From the NCBI GenBank assembly GCA_017617575.1, contig JAFZVY010000073.1, forward strand, positions 37,088 through 101,087: DNA of 64,000 bases, written 5' to 3'. Below, in pieces: positions 26,946 to 34,855 of this stretch (position 1 is its first letter; each line of letters begins with the position of its first letter). The position numbers and the translations under genes are program-made. The stretch comes from Bacteroidaceae bacterium. Lineage in GTDB: Bacteria > Bacteroidota > Bacteroidia > Bacteroidales > Bacteroidaceae. The notes under the pieces were generated by a model that was not told where the DNA came from, made no database searches, and saw only the letters and a program-made list of their open reading frames with translations.

Positions 26946-29012
26946 TTATTCTTTATTCTTGCGTAGCACCATGGCACATCGTGCTGGTATGTAGAGCTTG
27001 AGCCAGCCCTTCTTGTCCTTCTCGTAGAGAGGATCGTGCATGGTGAAGTGGCGAACGGAGTCGTCCGTAAGGTTGTTGCCGCCGAAGTCGCTATTGTCCG
27101 TATTAAGCACGACATCGTATGAACCCTCTGGTACGAGGAAGCCGTAATCCGTAAAAGACTGCGATGGGTTGAAGTTGAACACGAACAACAAATCGCCACG
27201 AGTATAGGCAAGAACCTGGTCGCCATCGTTGTGCCATATCTCTGTGATAGGTGTCTTCTCGATGTTCTTCTCTGACTTTAACACACTAAGCATAGCCTTG
27301 TCGAAATCACCAAGATAATGATAGCATAACTCATGGTTGTCCAAGAGATTCCATTGGCGACGTGCATACTTGTGACTCCAGCCGTTACCTTCGCGTGGGA
27401 AGTCAATCCATTCTGGGTGTCCCCACTCGTTACCCATGAAGTTGAGGTAGGCACCATTGAGCGTGGAAGCCGTCACGAGACGCATCATCTTGTGGAGGGC
27501 TATGCCTCGATGTGCCATGAAGTTCTCGTCGCCCTTCTTGAAGTGCCAGTACATGTCGGCATCAATAAGTTGGAACACGATGGTCTTGTCGCCCACGAGT
27601 GCCTGGTCATGGCTCTCTGCGTATGTGACGGTCTTCTCGTCCTTGCGGCGGTTGGTCAGTTCCCAGAATATGGATGAAGGCTTCCAGTCCTCGTCCTTCT
27701 TCTCCTTCATGGTCTTTATCCAGTAGTCAGGCACGTTCATCTGCATACGGTAGTCGAAGCCGTAGCCACCTTCCTTGAAAGGTGCTGCAAGTCCCGGCAT
27801 ACCTGACACCTCCTCGGCTATGGTTATAGCCTTTGGGTTGACCTGATGTATGAGTTCGTTGGCAAGTGTGAGGTAGCATATTGCCTCGTCGTCCTCGCCA
27901 CCGTTGTAGTAATCGCCATATCCGCCGAATGCCTGTCCAAGGCCGTGGCTGTAGTAGAGCATGGATGTCACTCCGTCGAAGCGGAAACCGTCAAACTTAT
28001 ACTCCTCAAGCCAGTATTTGCAGTTGGAGAGAAGGAAGTGTAGCACCTCGTTCTTTCCGTAGTCAAAGCAGAGCGAATCCCATGCTGGGTGTTCCCTCCT
28101 GTTGCCTTGCATGAAGTACTGGCAACCGTCGCCGGCAAAGTTGCCGAGACCTTCCATCTCATTCTTTACGGCATGAGAATGGACAATGTCCATGATGACG
28201 GCAATACCCATCTCATGGGCAGCATCTATGAGTTGCTTCAGTTCCTCTGGCGTACCGAAGCGGCTTGAGCAAGCAAAGAAGTTGCTTACGTGATAGCCGA
28301 AGGAGCCGTAGTAAGGATGCTCGGCTATGGCCATTATCTGTATGGCATTGTAGCCCTCTTCCTTGATGCGAGGAAGTATGTTGTCCTTGAATTCCAAGTA
28401 TGAGCCTACCTTCTCTGCATCCTGAGCCATACCAATGTGGCACTCATAGATGAGGAGAGGCGATGTGGTAGGCTTGAACGATTTCTTCTTCCAAGTGTAA
28501 GGCACCTCAGGAGCCCATACCTGTGCGGAGAAAATCTTGGTGTTCTCATCCTGTACCACTCTGTTTATCCAGGCTGGGATGCGTTCACCCTCGCCATTGT
28601 TCCATCTAATCTTGAGCTTGAAGAGGTCACCATGCTTCATCTGGGTAGGCTTCAGCTTTATCTCCCAGTTGCCGTTGTCTATGCGCTTCATACGGTACTT
28701 CTCATCCTCCTGCCATCCGTTGAAGTCTCCTATGACGAATATCTCGTTGGCATTAGGAGCCCACTCACGCAACACCCATCCACCTTTGTCCGTCCTGTGG
28801 AGACCGAAGTAGAGGTAGCCAGATGCGAAGTCGGATAGCGTCTGCTTTCCACCTTGTGTGAGTTCCGCCATCTTGTCTATGGCGTGCTGATGACGACCGA
28901 CGATGGCAGGTTCGTATGGTTCGAGCCATGGGTCAGCCTTTACAAGTCCTATATGTTTAACGGCAGAAGCCTTTTTGGCATTAGTAGCCACAGTTGATTT
29001 CTTACAAGCCAT
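26946..29012 (-). CDS. glgB: 1,4-alpha-glucan branching enzyme
   Basis: 688 residues, closer in length and sequence to the eukaryote-like GBE group than to E. coli GlgB. N-terminal CBM48 (about 60-150, 'GWVLREWAPNANEIFVIGDFNGW'); GH13 barrel with 'DIVHSHAVKN', nucleophile in 'FDGFRFDGVTSM', acid/base in 'ITIAEEVSGMPG', and third carboxylate in 'YAESHDQALVGD'; C-terminal beta domain with 'FNFNPSQSFTDYGF'. Introduces alpha-1,6 branches into glycogen, in the cytoplasm. No other glg gene is adjacent. Confidence 0.95.
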   Translation of the reverse strand: MACKKSTVATNAKKASAVKHIGLVKADPWLEPYEPAIVGRHQHAIDKMAELTQGGKQTLSDFASGYLYFGLHRTDKGGWVLREWAPNANEIFVIGDFNGWQEDEKYRMKRIDNGNWEIKLKPTQMKHGDLFKLKIRWNNGEGERIPAWINRVVQDENTKIFSAQVWAPEVPYTWKKKSFKPTTSPLLIYECHIGMAQDAEKVGSYLEFKDNILPRIKEEGYNAIQIMAIAEHPYYGSFGYHVSNFFACSSRFGTPEELKQLIDAAHEMGIAVIMDIVHSHAVKNEMEGLGNFAGDGCQYFMQGNRREHPAWDSLCFDYGKNEVLHFLLSNCKYWLEEYKFDGFRFDGVTSMLYYSHGLGQAFGGYGDYYNGGEDDEAICYLTLANELIHQVNPKAITIAEEVSGMPGLAAPFKEGGYGFDYRMQMNVPDYWIKTMKEKKDEDWKPSSIFWELTNRRKDEKTVTYAESHDQALVGDKTIVFQLIDADMYWHFKKGDENFMAHRGIALHKMMRLVTASTLNGAYLNFMGNEWGHPEWIDFPREGNGWSHKYARRQWNLLDNHELCYHYLGDFDKAMLSVLKSEKNIEKTPITEIWHNDGDQVLAYTRGDLLFVFNFNPSQSFTDYGFLVPEGSYDVVLNTDNSDFGGNNLTDDSVRHFTMHDPLYEKDKKGWLKLYIPARCAMVLRKNKE

Positions 29013-29064
29013 ATTAGATTTATATTTAATTAAATTAGGAATGAGGAATTAGGAATGAGAAATT

Positions 29065-29100
29065 AAGCGAAGCGGTCTCACTGGCCAACGGGAAGTAATT
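29065..29100. repeat. GCGGTC dispersed repeat, plus-orientation copy
   Basis: AAGCGAAGCGGTCTCACTGG..., inverted relative to the copy at 29158-29199, so the two form a long potential hairpin between glgB and the YhcH gene. Confidence 0.8.
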
Positions 29101-29157
29101 CGTGAATGTCAATTGCAGAATTATATCCCGAATGAGAAATTAGCGAACAAGCAAACA

Positions 29158-29199
29158 ATTACTTCCCTGCGGTCAGTGAGACCGCTTCGCTTAGTTCCT
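29158..29199. repeat. GCGGTC dispersed repeat, 42-bp copy identical to 59071-59112
   Basis: Forty-two bases match 59071-59112 exactly and in the same orientation. The core is GCGGTCAGTGAGACCGC, an internal GGTC/GACC hairpin. Further copies: 48047-48083 (inverted), 61658-61702, 61731-61765; diverged ones near 20298 and 34076. Confidence 0.9.
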
Positions 29200-29214
29200 C
29201 ATTCCTAATTCAAA

Positions 29215-29658
29215 CTAATTCTTCACCTTGAATATCACTTTCTTTATCTCTGCTTCCTTGGAGATGCAAGGGGCATGACCGTCCTGTGGGAAGAAGATGA
29301 CGAAGCTACCAGGATAGATTGTTACGTATTCCTTGGCAGCGCCCTTGTAGAAGGTGATGTCCTTCTCTGCGTTGTACTCTTCCACTGGCAGTTCCTTGCG
29401 AGGAGTGTAACCCATAGTCTCAGGACAAGAGAGAGGAATCTGGATGTCAATCATCACGTCGTGACTCTCTATCTTTGCCTCCTCTGGTGTCTTACCCTTT
29501 GCTACGGCATAGTTGACAAAGAGGTCTTTACCCTTTATCTCCACCTTGCCTGGTTCGTGGGCGTTAAGGTCGTTAGCCTTGATGTATTCTGCCACTTCCT
29601 TGAAAAGTGGATTGATGCTTGCATACTTAGCAAGATTGTCGATAGTGTCTATTATCAT
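29215..29658 (-). CDS. YhcH/YjgK/YiaL family protein
   Basis: 147 residues, cytoplasmic cupin-like fold. Family hallmarks: 'EVEIKGKDLFVNYAVAKGKTPEEAKIESHDVMIDIQIPLSCPETMGY', the metal-site His in 'ESHDVMID', and 'GSFVIFFPQDGHAPC' near the end. Members are associated with sugar or sialic-acid catabolism (one is the E. coli beta-galactosidase beta subunit, EbgC), but the reaction is not settled. It has its own promoter in the upstream gap. Confidence 0.9.
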   Translation of the reverse strand: MIIDTIDNLAKYASINPLFKEVAEYIKANDLNAHEPGKVEIKGKDLFVNYAVAKGKTPEEAKIESHDVMIDIQIPLSCPETMGYTPRKELPVEEYNAEKDITFYKGAAKEYVTIYPGSFVIFFPQDGHAPCISKEAEIKKVIFKVKN

Positions 29659-29668
29659 AATACCAAGC

Positions 29669-29712
29669 TCCCCATCCCCTCTAACTGGGCGTCCGTTCGG
29701 GACATGGGGAAT
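29669..29712. repeat. GC-rich palindromic repeat (CCCCATCCCC ... GGACATGGGG)
   Basis: A GC-rich island in AT-rich DNA with the words GGGCGTCCGTTCGGGAC. Related sequences at 33121-33165, 61442-61488, 63207-63261 and, less similar, 60592-60703. Confidence 0.6.
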
Positions 29713-29770
29713 TTAATTGTCAATTATAAATTATCAATTCTCAATTAAAATCAGCTTTCGCTTTTATCTG

Positions 29771-29800
29771 CAAATATAAGCATAATGCTTAATTTGCAAT
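29771..29800 (-). promoter_or_regulatory. promoter of the YhcH gene
   Basis: Minus strand: ATTG box at 29797-29800 and TATATTTG at 29771-29778, 18 bp apart. Fits the Bacteroidetes TTTG/TAnnTTTG consensus with one change in the -33 box. Confidence 0.6.
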
Positions 29801-29831
29801 ACAAGTAAGGAGTTTTTTTATCAAAAACGAC

Positions 29832-30671
29832 CTAAAAACTTGCGTTTACAGCCTCTTTTGATGCTATAACAGCAGAGAGTAGCTCTGAATGAATCTTTCC
29901 GTTGGTTGCAAGCACCTCTCTACCCTGTTCCCAAAGGTCGTTGCCGCCGCTGAAGTCGCTTATCTTGCCTCCTGCTTCCTGTATGATGATGCTACCTGCA
30001 CACACGTCCCATGGATAGATGCATGGTTCCACGTAGGCGTCAATCCTTCCGCACGCCACGTAGCACAATTCTGCTTCGGCAGAGCCAAGGTTGCGGATAC
30101 TTGCCACGTTGCCGTAGAGCGCACCTGACAGATGCTTGTAGAACTCCTTGTAACGCTTCACGTCGTATGGCAGACCGAGCACGAGCAAGGCTTGCGTAAG
30201 GCTCTCTGTGGACGATGCCTTTATAGACTTGTCGTTACAGTATGCACCACCCCCTTTGTATGCCCAGAAAAGTTCGTCGTTAACCACCTCATACACAACT
30301 CCTACGATGGCTTCCGTTGAAGTTCTGAGTGCAATACACACGCAGTATGGTGCCATGCCATGAATGAAGTTGGTAGTACCGTCAAGTGGGTCAACCACCC
30401 AGCAGTATTCCTTGCCTTCTTCCATGATGGCACGTTCGTCACGAGTGGCAACAGATGTGCCTTCCTCGGTCACGAATCCTGCATCTGGCATTATCTTCTT
30501 GAGTCCAGCCACGATGCGTGCTTCAGCCTCCTTGTCAACGTAGCTCACGTAGTCGTGTGACGACTTCATTATCACCTTGTCGGGCTGAAACTCCTCTCTC
30601 TGCTTACGAATAAAAGCGCCAACCTCAATGGCGAGCGCTTTTACCTGTTCCGTTATGTTCTGAATGTTCAT
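29832..30671 (-). CDS. inositol-monophosphatase family protein
   Basis: 279 residues counted from the ATG at 30671. The frame continues 33 bp upstream to 30704, but those codons lie in a GC-rich repeat, so the later Met is preferred. Metal-binding motifs of the family: 'VTEEGTS' (Glu), 'WVVDPLDGTTNFIHG' (Asp-Pro-Leu-Asp-Gly-Thr) and 'IYPWDVCAGSIIIQEAGG' (second motif with Asp). Mg-dependent phosphatase acting on inositol phosphate or, as often in bacteria, on 3'-phosphoadenosine phosphate or rRNA-processing partners (SuhB-type). Specific substrate unknown. Confidence 0.9.
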   Translation of the reverse strand: MNIQNITEQVKALAIEVGAFIRKQREEFQPDKVIMKSSHDYVSYVDKEAEARIVAGLKKIMPDAGFVTEEGTSVATRDERAIMEEGKEYCWVVDPLDGTTNFIHGMAPYCVCIALRTSTEAIVGVVYEVVNDELFWAYKGGGAYCNDKSIKASSTESLTQALLVLGLPYDVKRYKEFYKHLSGALYGNVASIRNLGSAEAELCYVACGRIDAYVEPCIYPWDVCAGSIIIQEAGGKISDFSGGNDLWEQGREVLATNGKIHSELLSAVIASKEAVNASF

Positions 30672-30690
30672 AAAAATATAAAAAAAGGCA

Positions 30691-30834
30691 GACCCTCTCC
30701 CCATCCCTCCCCCTATATGGGGAGGGTGACTAATGCAATGGTTGTGAACTAAAGACGGTTCACTTTTTATCTTGTTATTGCATTAGTCACCCCTCTCGCC
30801 ATAGAGGGAGAGAGGGGACGGGGGTGAGAGGGTC
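30691..30834. repeat. long inverted repeat with GGGTGACTAATGCAAT arms
   Basis: Inner arms of 16 bp, 30724-30739 and 30777-30792, are perfect reverse complements; outer arms GACCCTCTC (30691-30699) and 30826-30834 also match. The GGGAGGGTGACTAATGCAAT word recurs at 43322-43341. Fills the gap before the inositol-phosphatase gene. Confidence 0.85.
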
Positions 30835-30836
30835 TA

Positions 30837-31325
30837 TTAGTTACATTTGCGCTTGAAGTCAATCATCTTGATGGCTGTGATGGCACATTCATCACCCTTG
30901 TTGCCCATCTTGCCGCCACAACGGTCGAGAGCCTGCTGCATATCGTTGGTTGTTATGAGACCGTAGATGACAGGCTTGTCCTGTGTAGCGTTGAGACGTG
31001 CAAGTCCGTAGGTAGTACCCTCACAGATGTAGTCGAAGTGTGGAGTGTCGCCACGAACGACGCAACCTATGGCTATGACAGCATCAACGTCGAGATGAGT
31101 CATCTGTGTTGCACCATATATAAGCTCAAAGCTGCCTGGTACGCGCAACACCTTGATGTCAGACTCTGCCACGCCATTCTTGATGAGCGTGCCTATTGCT
31201 CCGTCCATGAGGGCGTCTGTTATGTTGTTGTTCCATTCTGCTACGACAATTCCAATCTTCATACCCTTTGCGTCAGGTACAGAGTTGATGTCGTAATCTG
31301 ATAAGTTGTGATATCTACTTGCCAT
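30837..31325 (-). CDS. ribH: 6,7-dimethyl-8-ribityllumazine synthase
   Basis: 162 residues. Penultimate step of riboflavin synthesis, in the cytoplasm, forming pentamers or 60-mers. Motifs: '[23 protein letters not shown]', '[14 protein letters not shown]', '[27 protein letters not shown]' with the catalytic His in 'TPHFD', and '[28 protein letters not shown]'. Length and motifs are typical. No other rib genes nearby. Confidence 0.96.
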   Translation of the reverse strand: MASRYHNLSDYDINSVPDAKGMKIGIVVAEWNNNITDALMDGAIGTLIKNGVAESDIKVLRVPGSFELIYGATQMTHLDVDAVIAIGCVVRGDTPHFDYICEGTTYGLARLNATQDKPVIYGLITTNDMQQALDRCGGKMGNKGDECAITAIKMIDFKRKCN

Positions 31326-31354
31326 GTTCTTTTATTTTAATGAGGAATGTTGTG

Positions 31355-31402
31355 AAAAAGTGAAAAGGAAGAATGAGACTATTCCATCTTCATTCTTCCT
31401 TT
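31355..31402 (-). terminator. rho-independent terminator of the membrane TPR gene
   Basis: AAAGGAAGAATGA (31364-31376) pairs perfectly with 31390-31402 (13 bp). In the minus direction it is followed by TTTTCACTTTTTC. Located about 30 bp after the stop at 31431. Confidence 0.75.
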
Positions 31403-31430
31403 GTTATGTCAGTCCGTTGTATGGAACTAA

Positions 31431-32108
31431 TTACTTTGTAGCTCTTTCGATGTACTTGTCGATGTCCTGTGATACAGGAGAGAGGTAGTACTTAGTCTTG
31501 ATTTCGTTGTAGAGCTCAAGAGCCTTGTCGTTCTGACCCATGCCCTCGTAAGTCTCACCTGCCTGAAGAAGGAGAGCTGGAGAGATAGCGTCGTTGTCTG
31601 CCTCCTTGGCTGCCTTTACGATAAGCTCAACACCCTTCTCGTTCTCACCCTTCTGGATGTAGCAGTTTCCGAGTGCAGCGATAGATACTGGTGAAATCAT
31701 CTGGTCATCCTGCTGGTCGAAGTCCTCGAACATCTTGATAGCCTCGTCAGCCTTGCCTGTGTTAGCGTAGCAGAGAGCTGCATAGAGCTTTGCAAGGTTG
31801 GCAGTCTTAGTGCCGCTGTAGTTGTTGATTACTGCGAGGAAACCAACTGAACCTGTTCCGTCGCCATTGAGTGCCTGCTCGTACTGCTGAGCCATGAAGA
31901 GACCCTGGCTTGTGGCAATAGCCTTCTGAGCGTCGTGCTCAACAGAGTTCATGTGGTTCTTCCAGAGGAAGCATGCTACTACTACTACTACTACTGCTGC
32001 GATTGCACCAGCAATAATCTTCCAGTTTTTCTCGATTACGGCTTCAGCCTTGTGAAGCTCTACATCCAAGCCTATTGGCTCGTTTGTTTCTACATTTTCT
32101 TTTGCCAT
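31431..32108 (-). CDS. membrane-anchored TPR protein (YfgM-like layout)
   Basis: 225 residues from the ATG at 32108; an earlier in-frame start at 32156 would lie upstream of the -7 element and is unlikely. A single transmembrane helix (about 32-52, 'IIAGAIAAVVVVVVACFLW') follows a short acidic cytoplasmic tail; the rest is periplasmic with TPR-like helices ('NLAKLYAALCYANTGKADEAIKMFEDFDQQDD', 'QAGETYEGMGQNDKALELYNEI'). The layout equals YfgM, which works with SecYEG and periplasmic chaperones; this is an inference by architecture. Confidence 0.82.
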   Translation of the reverse strand: MAKENVETNEPIGLDVELHKAEAVIEKNWKIIAGAIAAVVVVVVACFLWKNHMNSVEHDAQKAIATSQGLFMAQQYEQALNGDGTGSVGFLAVINNYSGTKTANLAKLYAALCYANTGKADEAIKMFEDFDQQDDQMISPVSIAALGNCYIQKGENEKGVELIVKAAKEADNDAISPALLLQAGETYEGMGQNDKALELYNEIKTKYYLSPVSQDIDKYIERATK

Positions 32109-32157
32109 TTTATATTGATTTTTTATTATTCCAATTATGGTTTTGTTTTCAAGCACG

Positions 32158-32165
32158 CAAATTTA
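32158..32165 (-). promoter_or_regulatory. -7 element of the membrane TPR gene promoter
   Basis: TAAATTTG on the minus strand, 50 bp before the start at 32108; matches TAnnTTTG. It lies at the divergent junction with the 5'-nucleotidase genes. Confidence 0.5.
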
Positions 32166-32239
32166 GGTAATTTTATCCAATTAAAGAAGTATTTATGCAA
32201 AAAACTATTGCAAAACTTTTTTATTATTGCAATTTGTAC

Positions 32240-32247
32240 TACTTTTG
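32240..32247 (+). promoter_or_regulatory. -7 element of the 5'-nucleotidase operon promoter
   Basis: TACTTTTG, 29 bp upstream of the start at 32276; matches TAnnTTTG. Confidence 0.5.
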
Positions 32248-32275
32248 ATGCATATTTTCAATAAAAAACTATAAT

Positions 32276-33037
32276 ATGACAAAGCGTTTTGTACAATTAT
32301 TGGTACTTTTTTCAGGATTGAGCACCCCTTTGCTTGCCCAGAATTATGAGGTTGGGAACATCAAGGCAAAGAGGGTTGAAATCACAAAATCTTTAGATTG
32401 TAACCCAAGCATCAAGGAAGCAGAGTTATTATTGGCTCCTTATAAGGAAAAGGTGGACAGTTTCAACGGGCCTGTCATTGGCTATAGCGACGTCTATATG
32501 GAGGCAGACCGTCCTGAGAGCCTTCTCAGCAACTGGGCAGCCGACGTGCTGCTTGAGGAGGCAACGAACAAGTATGGCAACATAGACTTCTCGGTCATCA
32601 ACGTGGGCGGATTGCGTAGCATCATGCCTGAAGGACCTGTTCGCAGAGGTGACATCCTCGACATTGCTCCGTTCCAGAATATGCTGGTTATCATTACACT
32701 TAAAGGCTATGACGTAAAGGAATTGTTTAACCAGTTTGCCATCTATGGTGGCGAGGGTGTGAGCCATGGTGTGAAGATAGAGATGAACATCAAGAAGCTC
32801 ACTTGCCGAGGCACTCTCAATGGCAAGAAGATTAAGAACAACAAGCTTTACCGTATTGCCACTCTCGACTACCTTGCCGAGGGCAACGACAACATGGTGG
32901 CTTTCCGCAAGGCTGTGAACATTGAGCGTACCGACATTCCTGTACGAGACATATACATGGAGTACATCAGTAAGCAGAATGCCAAGGGCAAGAGCATCAC
33001 ATCCAAGATGGAAGGAAGAACGGTGATAGTAAAGTAA
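32276..33037 (+). CDS. exported protein with only the 5'-nucleotidase C-terminal domain
   Basis: 253 residues. Signal peptide ends at 'STPLLAQ'. The rest is the 5'-nucleotidase C-terminal domain alone: 'SLLSNWAADVLLEEATNKYGNIDFSVINVGGLR', 'GDILDIAPFQNMLVIITLKGYDV' and 'YRIATLDYLAEGNDNMVAF', containing the substrate-stacking and nucleoside-binding region of UshA. The metallophosphoesterase domain is missing, and is encoded by the next gene. Gene order is therefore the reverse of the domain order in UshA. Presumably the two act together in the periplasm. Confidence 0.9.
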   Translation: MTKRFVQLLVLFSGLSTPLLAQNYEVGNIKAKRVEITKSLDCNPSIKEAELLLAPYKEKVDSFNGPVIGYSDVYMEADRPESLLSNWAADVLLEEATNKYGNIDFSVINVGGLRSIMPEGPVRRGDILDIAPFQNMLVIITLKGYDVKELFNQFAIYGGEGVSHGVKIEMNIKKLTCRGTLNGKKIKNNKLYRIATLDYLAEGNDNMVAFRKAVNIERTDIPVRDIYMEYISKQNAKGKSITSKMEGRTVIVK

Positions 33038-33120
33038 ATGACAATCTGACCTTCCCCCATCCCCTTCCTTTCAGGACGGGGAGAAGTCACAGAGATTATA
33101 CATCAATTTAATAACATAAA

Positions 33121-33165
33121 ACGCCCTCGTCCCGAACGGACGCCCCCTTTTGGGGGTCGGGGGGC
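33121..33165. repeat. GC-rich palindromic repeat between the two 5'-nucleotidase genes
   Basis: Holds CCCGAACGGACGCCCCC and then GGGGGTCGGGGGG, a strong potential hairpin immediately before the second start codon. Related to 29669, 61442 and 63207. Confidence 0.65.
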
Positions 33166-33173
33166 TATGATTT

Positions 33174-34022
33174 ATGAAACATATAACACCTTATATTATT
33201 GCATGGGCATTATGTTTGAGTGTCTATGCCCAGGACAAAGTGAACCTGACTGTGATGCATACCAACGATACGCATAGTTGCATACAGCCACTCAATCCTA
33301 ACTTCAAGGACACCACCATTGCGAACAAGGCAGGATATGCACGTCGCAAGGTGTATGTTGACGAACTGCGCAAGCAGGATGCAGACCTCCTGCTCTTCGA
33401 CTGTGGCGACTTCTCACAGGGCTCCACATACTACAACCTCTTCAAGGGTGAGGTGGAGATAAAGATGATGAACCTCATGAAGTACGATGCAGCAACGATA
33501 GGAAACCATGAGTTCGACTACGGACTCTCAAACATGGAGCGCATCTTCAAGATGGCAGACTTCCCTATCATCTGCAGCAACTACGACTTCTCCAAGACCA
33601 TACTCAAGGATGTCGTGAAGCCATACACCATCATCCATCGCAAGGGCATCAAGATTGGCGTCCTCGCCGTGTGTACGCGCCTCAAGGGACTCGTTTCGCA
33701 GAAGAACAGCGGAGAGACTGTGTACCTTGACCCGATAACAGAGGGTAACAAGATAGCCGACTACTTGAAGAATGAGGAGAAGTGCGACCTTGTCATCTGT
33801 CTCTCCCACCTCGGCTGGAAGATAAGTGGCGTTGACGTGGAGGACGAGTCGTTCATCAAGGCATCACGTAACATCGACATCGTGCTTGGCGGTCATAGCC
33901 ACAGTTACTTCGAGCGTCCTGAGACGGTCATCAACAGCGAGGGCAAACCTGTCATCTGCAACCAGATGGGCAAGCATGGCCAATGGGTCGGACAGCTCGA
34001 CGTGGAGATGAAGAAGAAATAA
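33174..34022 (+). CDS. exported metallophosphatase (5'-nucleotidase N-terminal domain only)
   Basis: 282 residues. Signal peptide ends at 'LSVYAQ'. A complete calcineurin-like phosphoesterase domain: 'MHTNDTHSCIQPL', 'LLLFDCGDFSQGSTYYNL', 'ATIGNHEFDYGLSNM', 'DLVICLSHLGW', 'IDIVLGGHSHSY', the metal-binding motifs of UshA-type nucleotidases. It ends shortly after the last motif and has no C-terminal domain; that is the preceding gene, 136 bp upstream, so the pair makes up one enzyme in two pieces. Ends before a strong terminator. Confidence 0.9.
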   Translation: MKHITPYIIAWALCLSVYAQDKVNLTVMHTNDTHSCIQPLNPNFKDTTIANKAGYARRKVYVDELRKQDADLLLFDCGDFSQGSTYYNLFKGEVEIKMMNLMKYDAATIGNHEFDYGLSNMERIFKMADFPIICSNYDFSKTILKDVVKPYTIIHRKGIKIGVLAVCTRLKGLVSQKNSGETVYLDPITEGNKIADYLKNEEKCDLVICLSHLGWKISGVDVEDESFIKASRNIDIVLGGHSHSYFERPETVINSEGKPVICNQMGKHGQWVGQLDVEMKKK

Positions 34023-34115
34023 GTTTGACGAAACAAACATGTTTAATTGATAATTGAAAATTGACGATTGATAATTAAGCAAAGCAGTCTCACAGACTGC
34101 AATGAGACTATAAAC

Positions 34116-34152
34116 AAAGCCGTTCGGAATGCTTGTTCCGAACGGCTTTTTT
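34116..34152 (+). terminator. rho-independent terminator of the 5'-nucleotidase pair
   Basis: AAAGCCGTTCGGAA (34116-34129) pairs perfectly with 34136-34149; loop of six; T run to 34152. Confidence 0.9.
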
Positions 34153-34513
34153 CGTGAGACATAAAGCAGAATGGAATTGTGTATTTTGCATTATGATTTG
34201 CGTTACATAGTTTGATTGCCATAATTGTTGATCCTTTCTTTGTCGAGGTTATGTTTCATGTTCCATGCGGAAGTCCTTATTTTATTTCTCTGCCCAGAGA
34301 AAAAAAACTCTCTGCCGAGGAAAGTGAATTTCCACTCGTTTCAAATCCACGATGCAAAGGTACGACATGCGGTTGTGGGCACTCGTGCCTTTCCATACCT
34401 TGCCGTACTTTTTCCCTTGCTACTTTCCGAGTGGTGACATCTTAGATGAAATCGGTTTGCTTGTGTCTTATTTTGTTGAAAATCATAATTTAATATTTTG
34501 AACTATTCTTTCT
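34153..34513. other. gap without a convincing gene
   Basis: Contains a minus-strand TACCTTTG word (34355-34362) inside GATGCAAAGGTACGA, which leads to no gene. Open frames here are short with no recognisable motif; probably a relic of coding or regulatory DNA. Confidence 0.4.
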
Positions 34514-34659
34514 GTGACAGTTGTGACAGTTTTTTTTTTAGATGTGACATTTTTCTTCTATTATATATATAATTATTAAAATATTAAATATATATAATGT
34601 ATAAAGAAAGAAATACAGTTACGCAAAAAACATCTGTCACAACTGTCACAATTGTCACG
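34514..34659. repeat. inverted TGTGACA array around an AT-rich core
   Basis: TGTGACA at 34514, 34523 and 34544; the reverse complement TGTCACA (last copy TGTCACG) at 34635, 34644 and 34653. Spacings are 9 and 21 bp on the left, 9 and 9 on the right. The ~80-bp core is almost only A and T, with repeated TATATA. It lies about 200 bp upstream of the MORN gene. Confidence 0.85.
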
Positions 34660-34823
34660 CACCTCGCAAATCCAAATTGTTTACTCAGCCCTACTATGAA
34701 GAGCTGTTTCTCTGAGTCCGTTGTAAACTCTGTATTTTTTGTTTTTTCATTCCTTTTTACCTGTCAGACAAACTTTAATCTTAAAAAACGCTAATAGATG
34801 GGCTAGGTTTGGGTAATTTTGTT

Positions 34824-34831
34824 TATCTTTG
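34824..34831 (+). promoter_or_regulatory. -7 element of the MORN gene promoter
   Basis: TATCTTTG, 25 bp before the start codon chosen at 34856; matches TAnnTTTG. It overlaps an upstream TTG, which supports the later start. Confidence 0.55.
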
Positions 34832-34855
34832 TGGGTCGATAAAGGATATCTCACT

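Noticed and set aside
29275-29748. Long plus-strand frame opposite the YhcH gene
   Set aside because: It mirrors a well-supported conserved gene on the other strand and has no family signature.
34212-34445. Open frame of 77 codons with several Cys
   Set aside because: No start-site signal, no family, and it lies in a gap that looks decayed.
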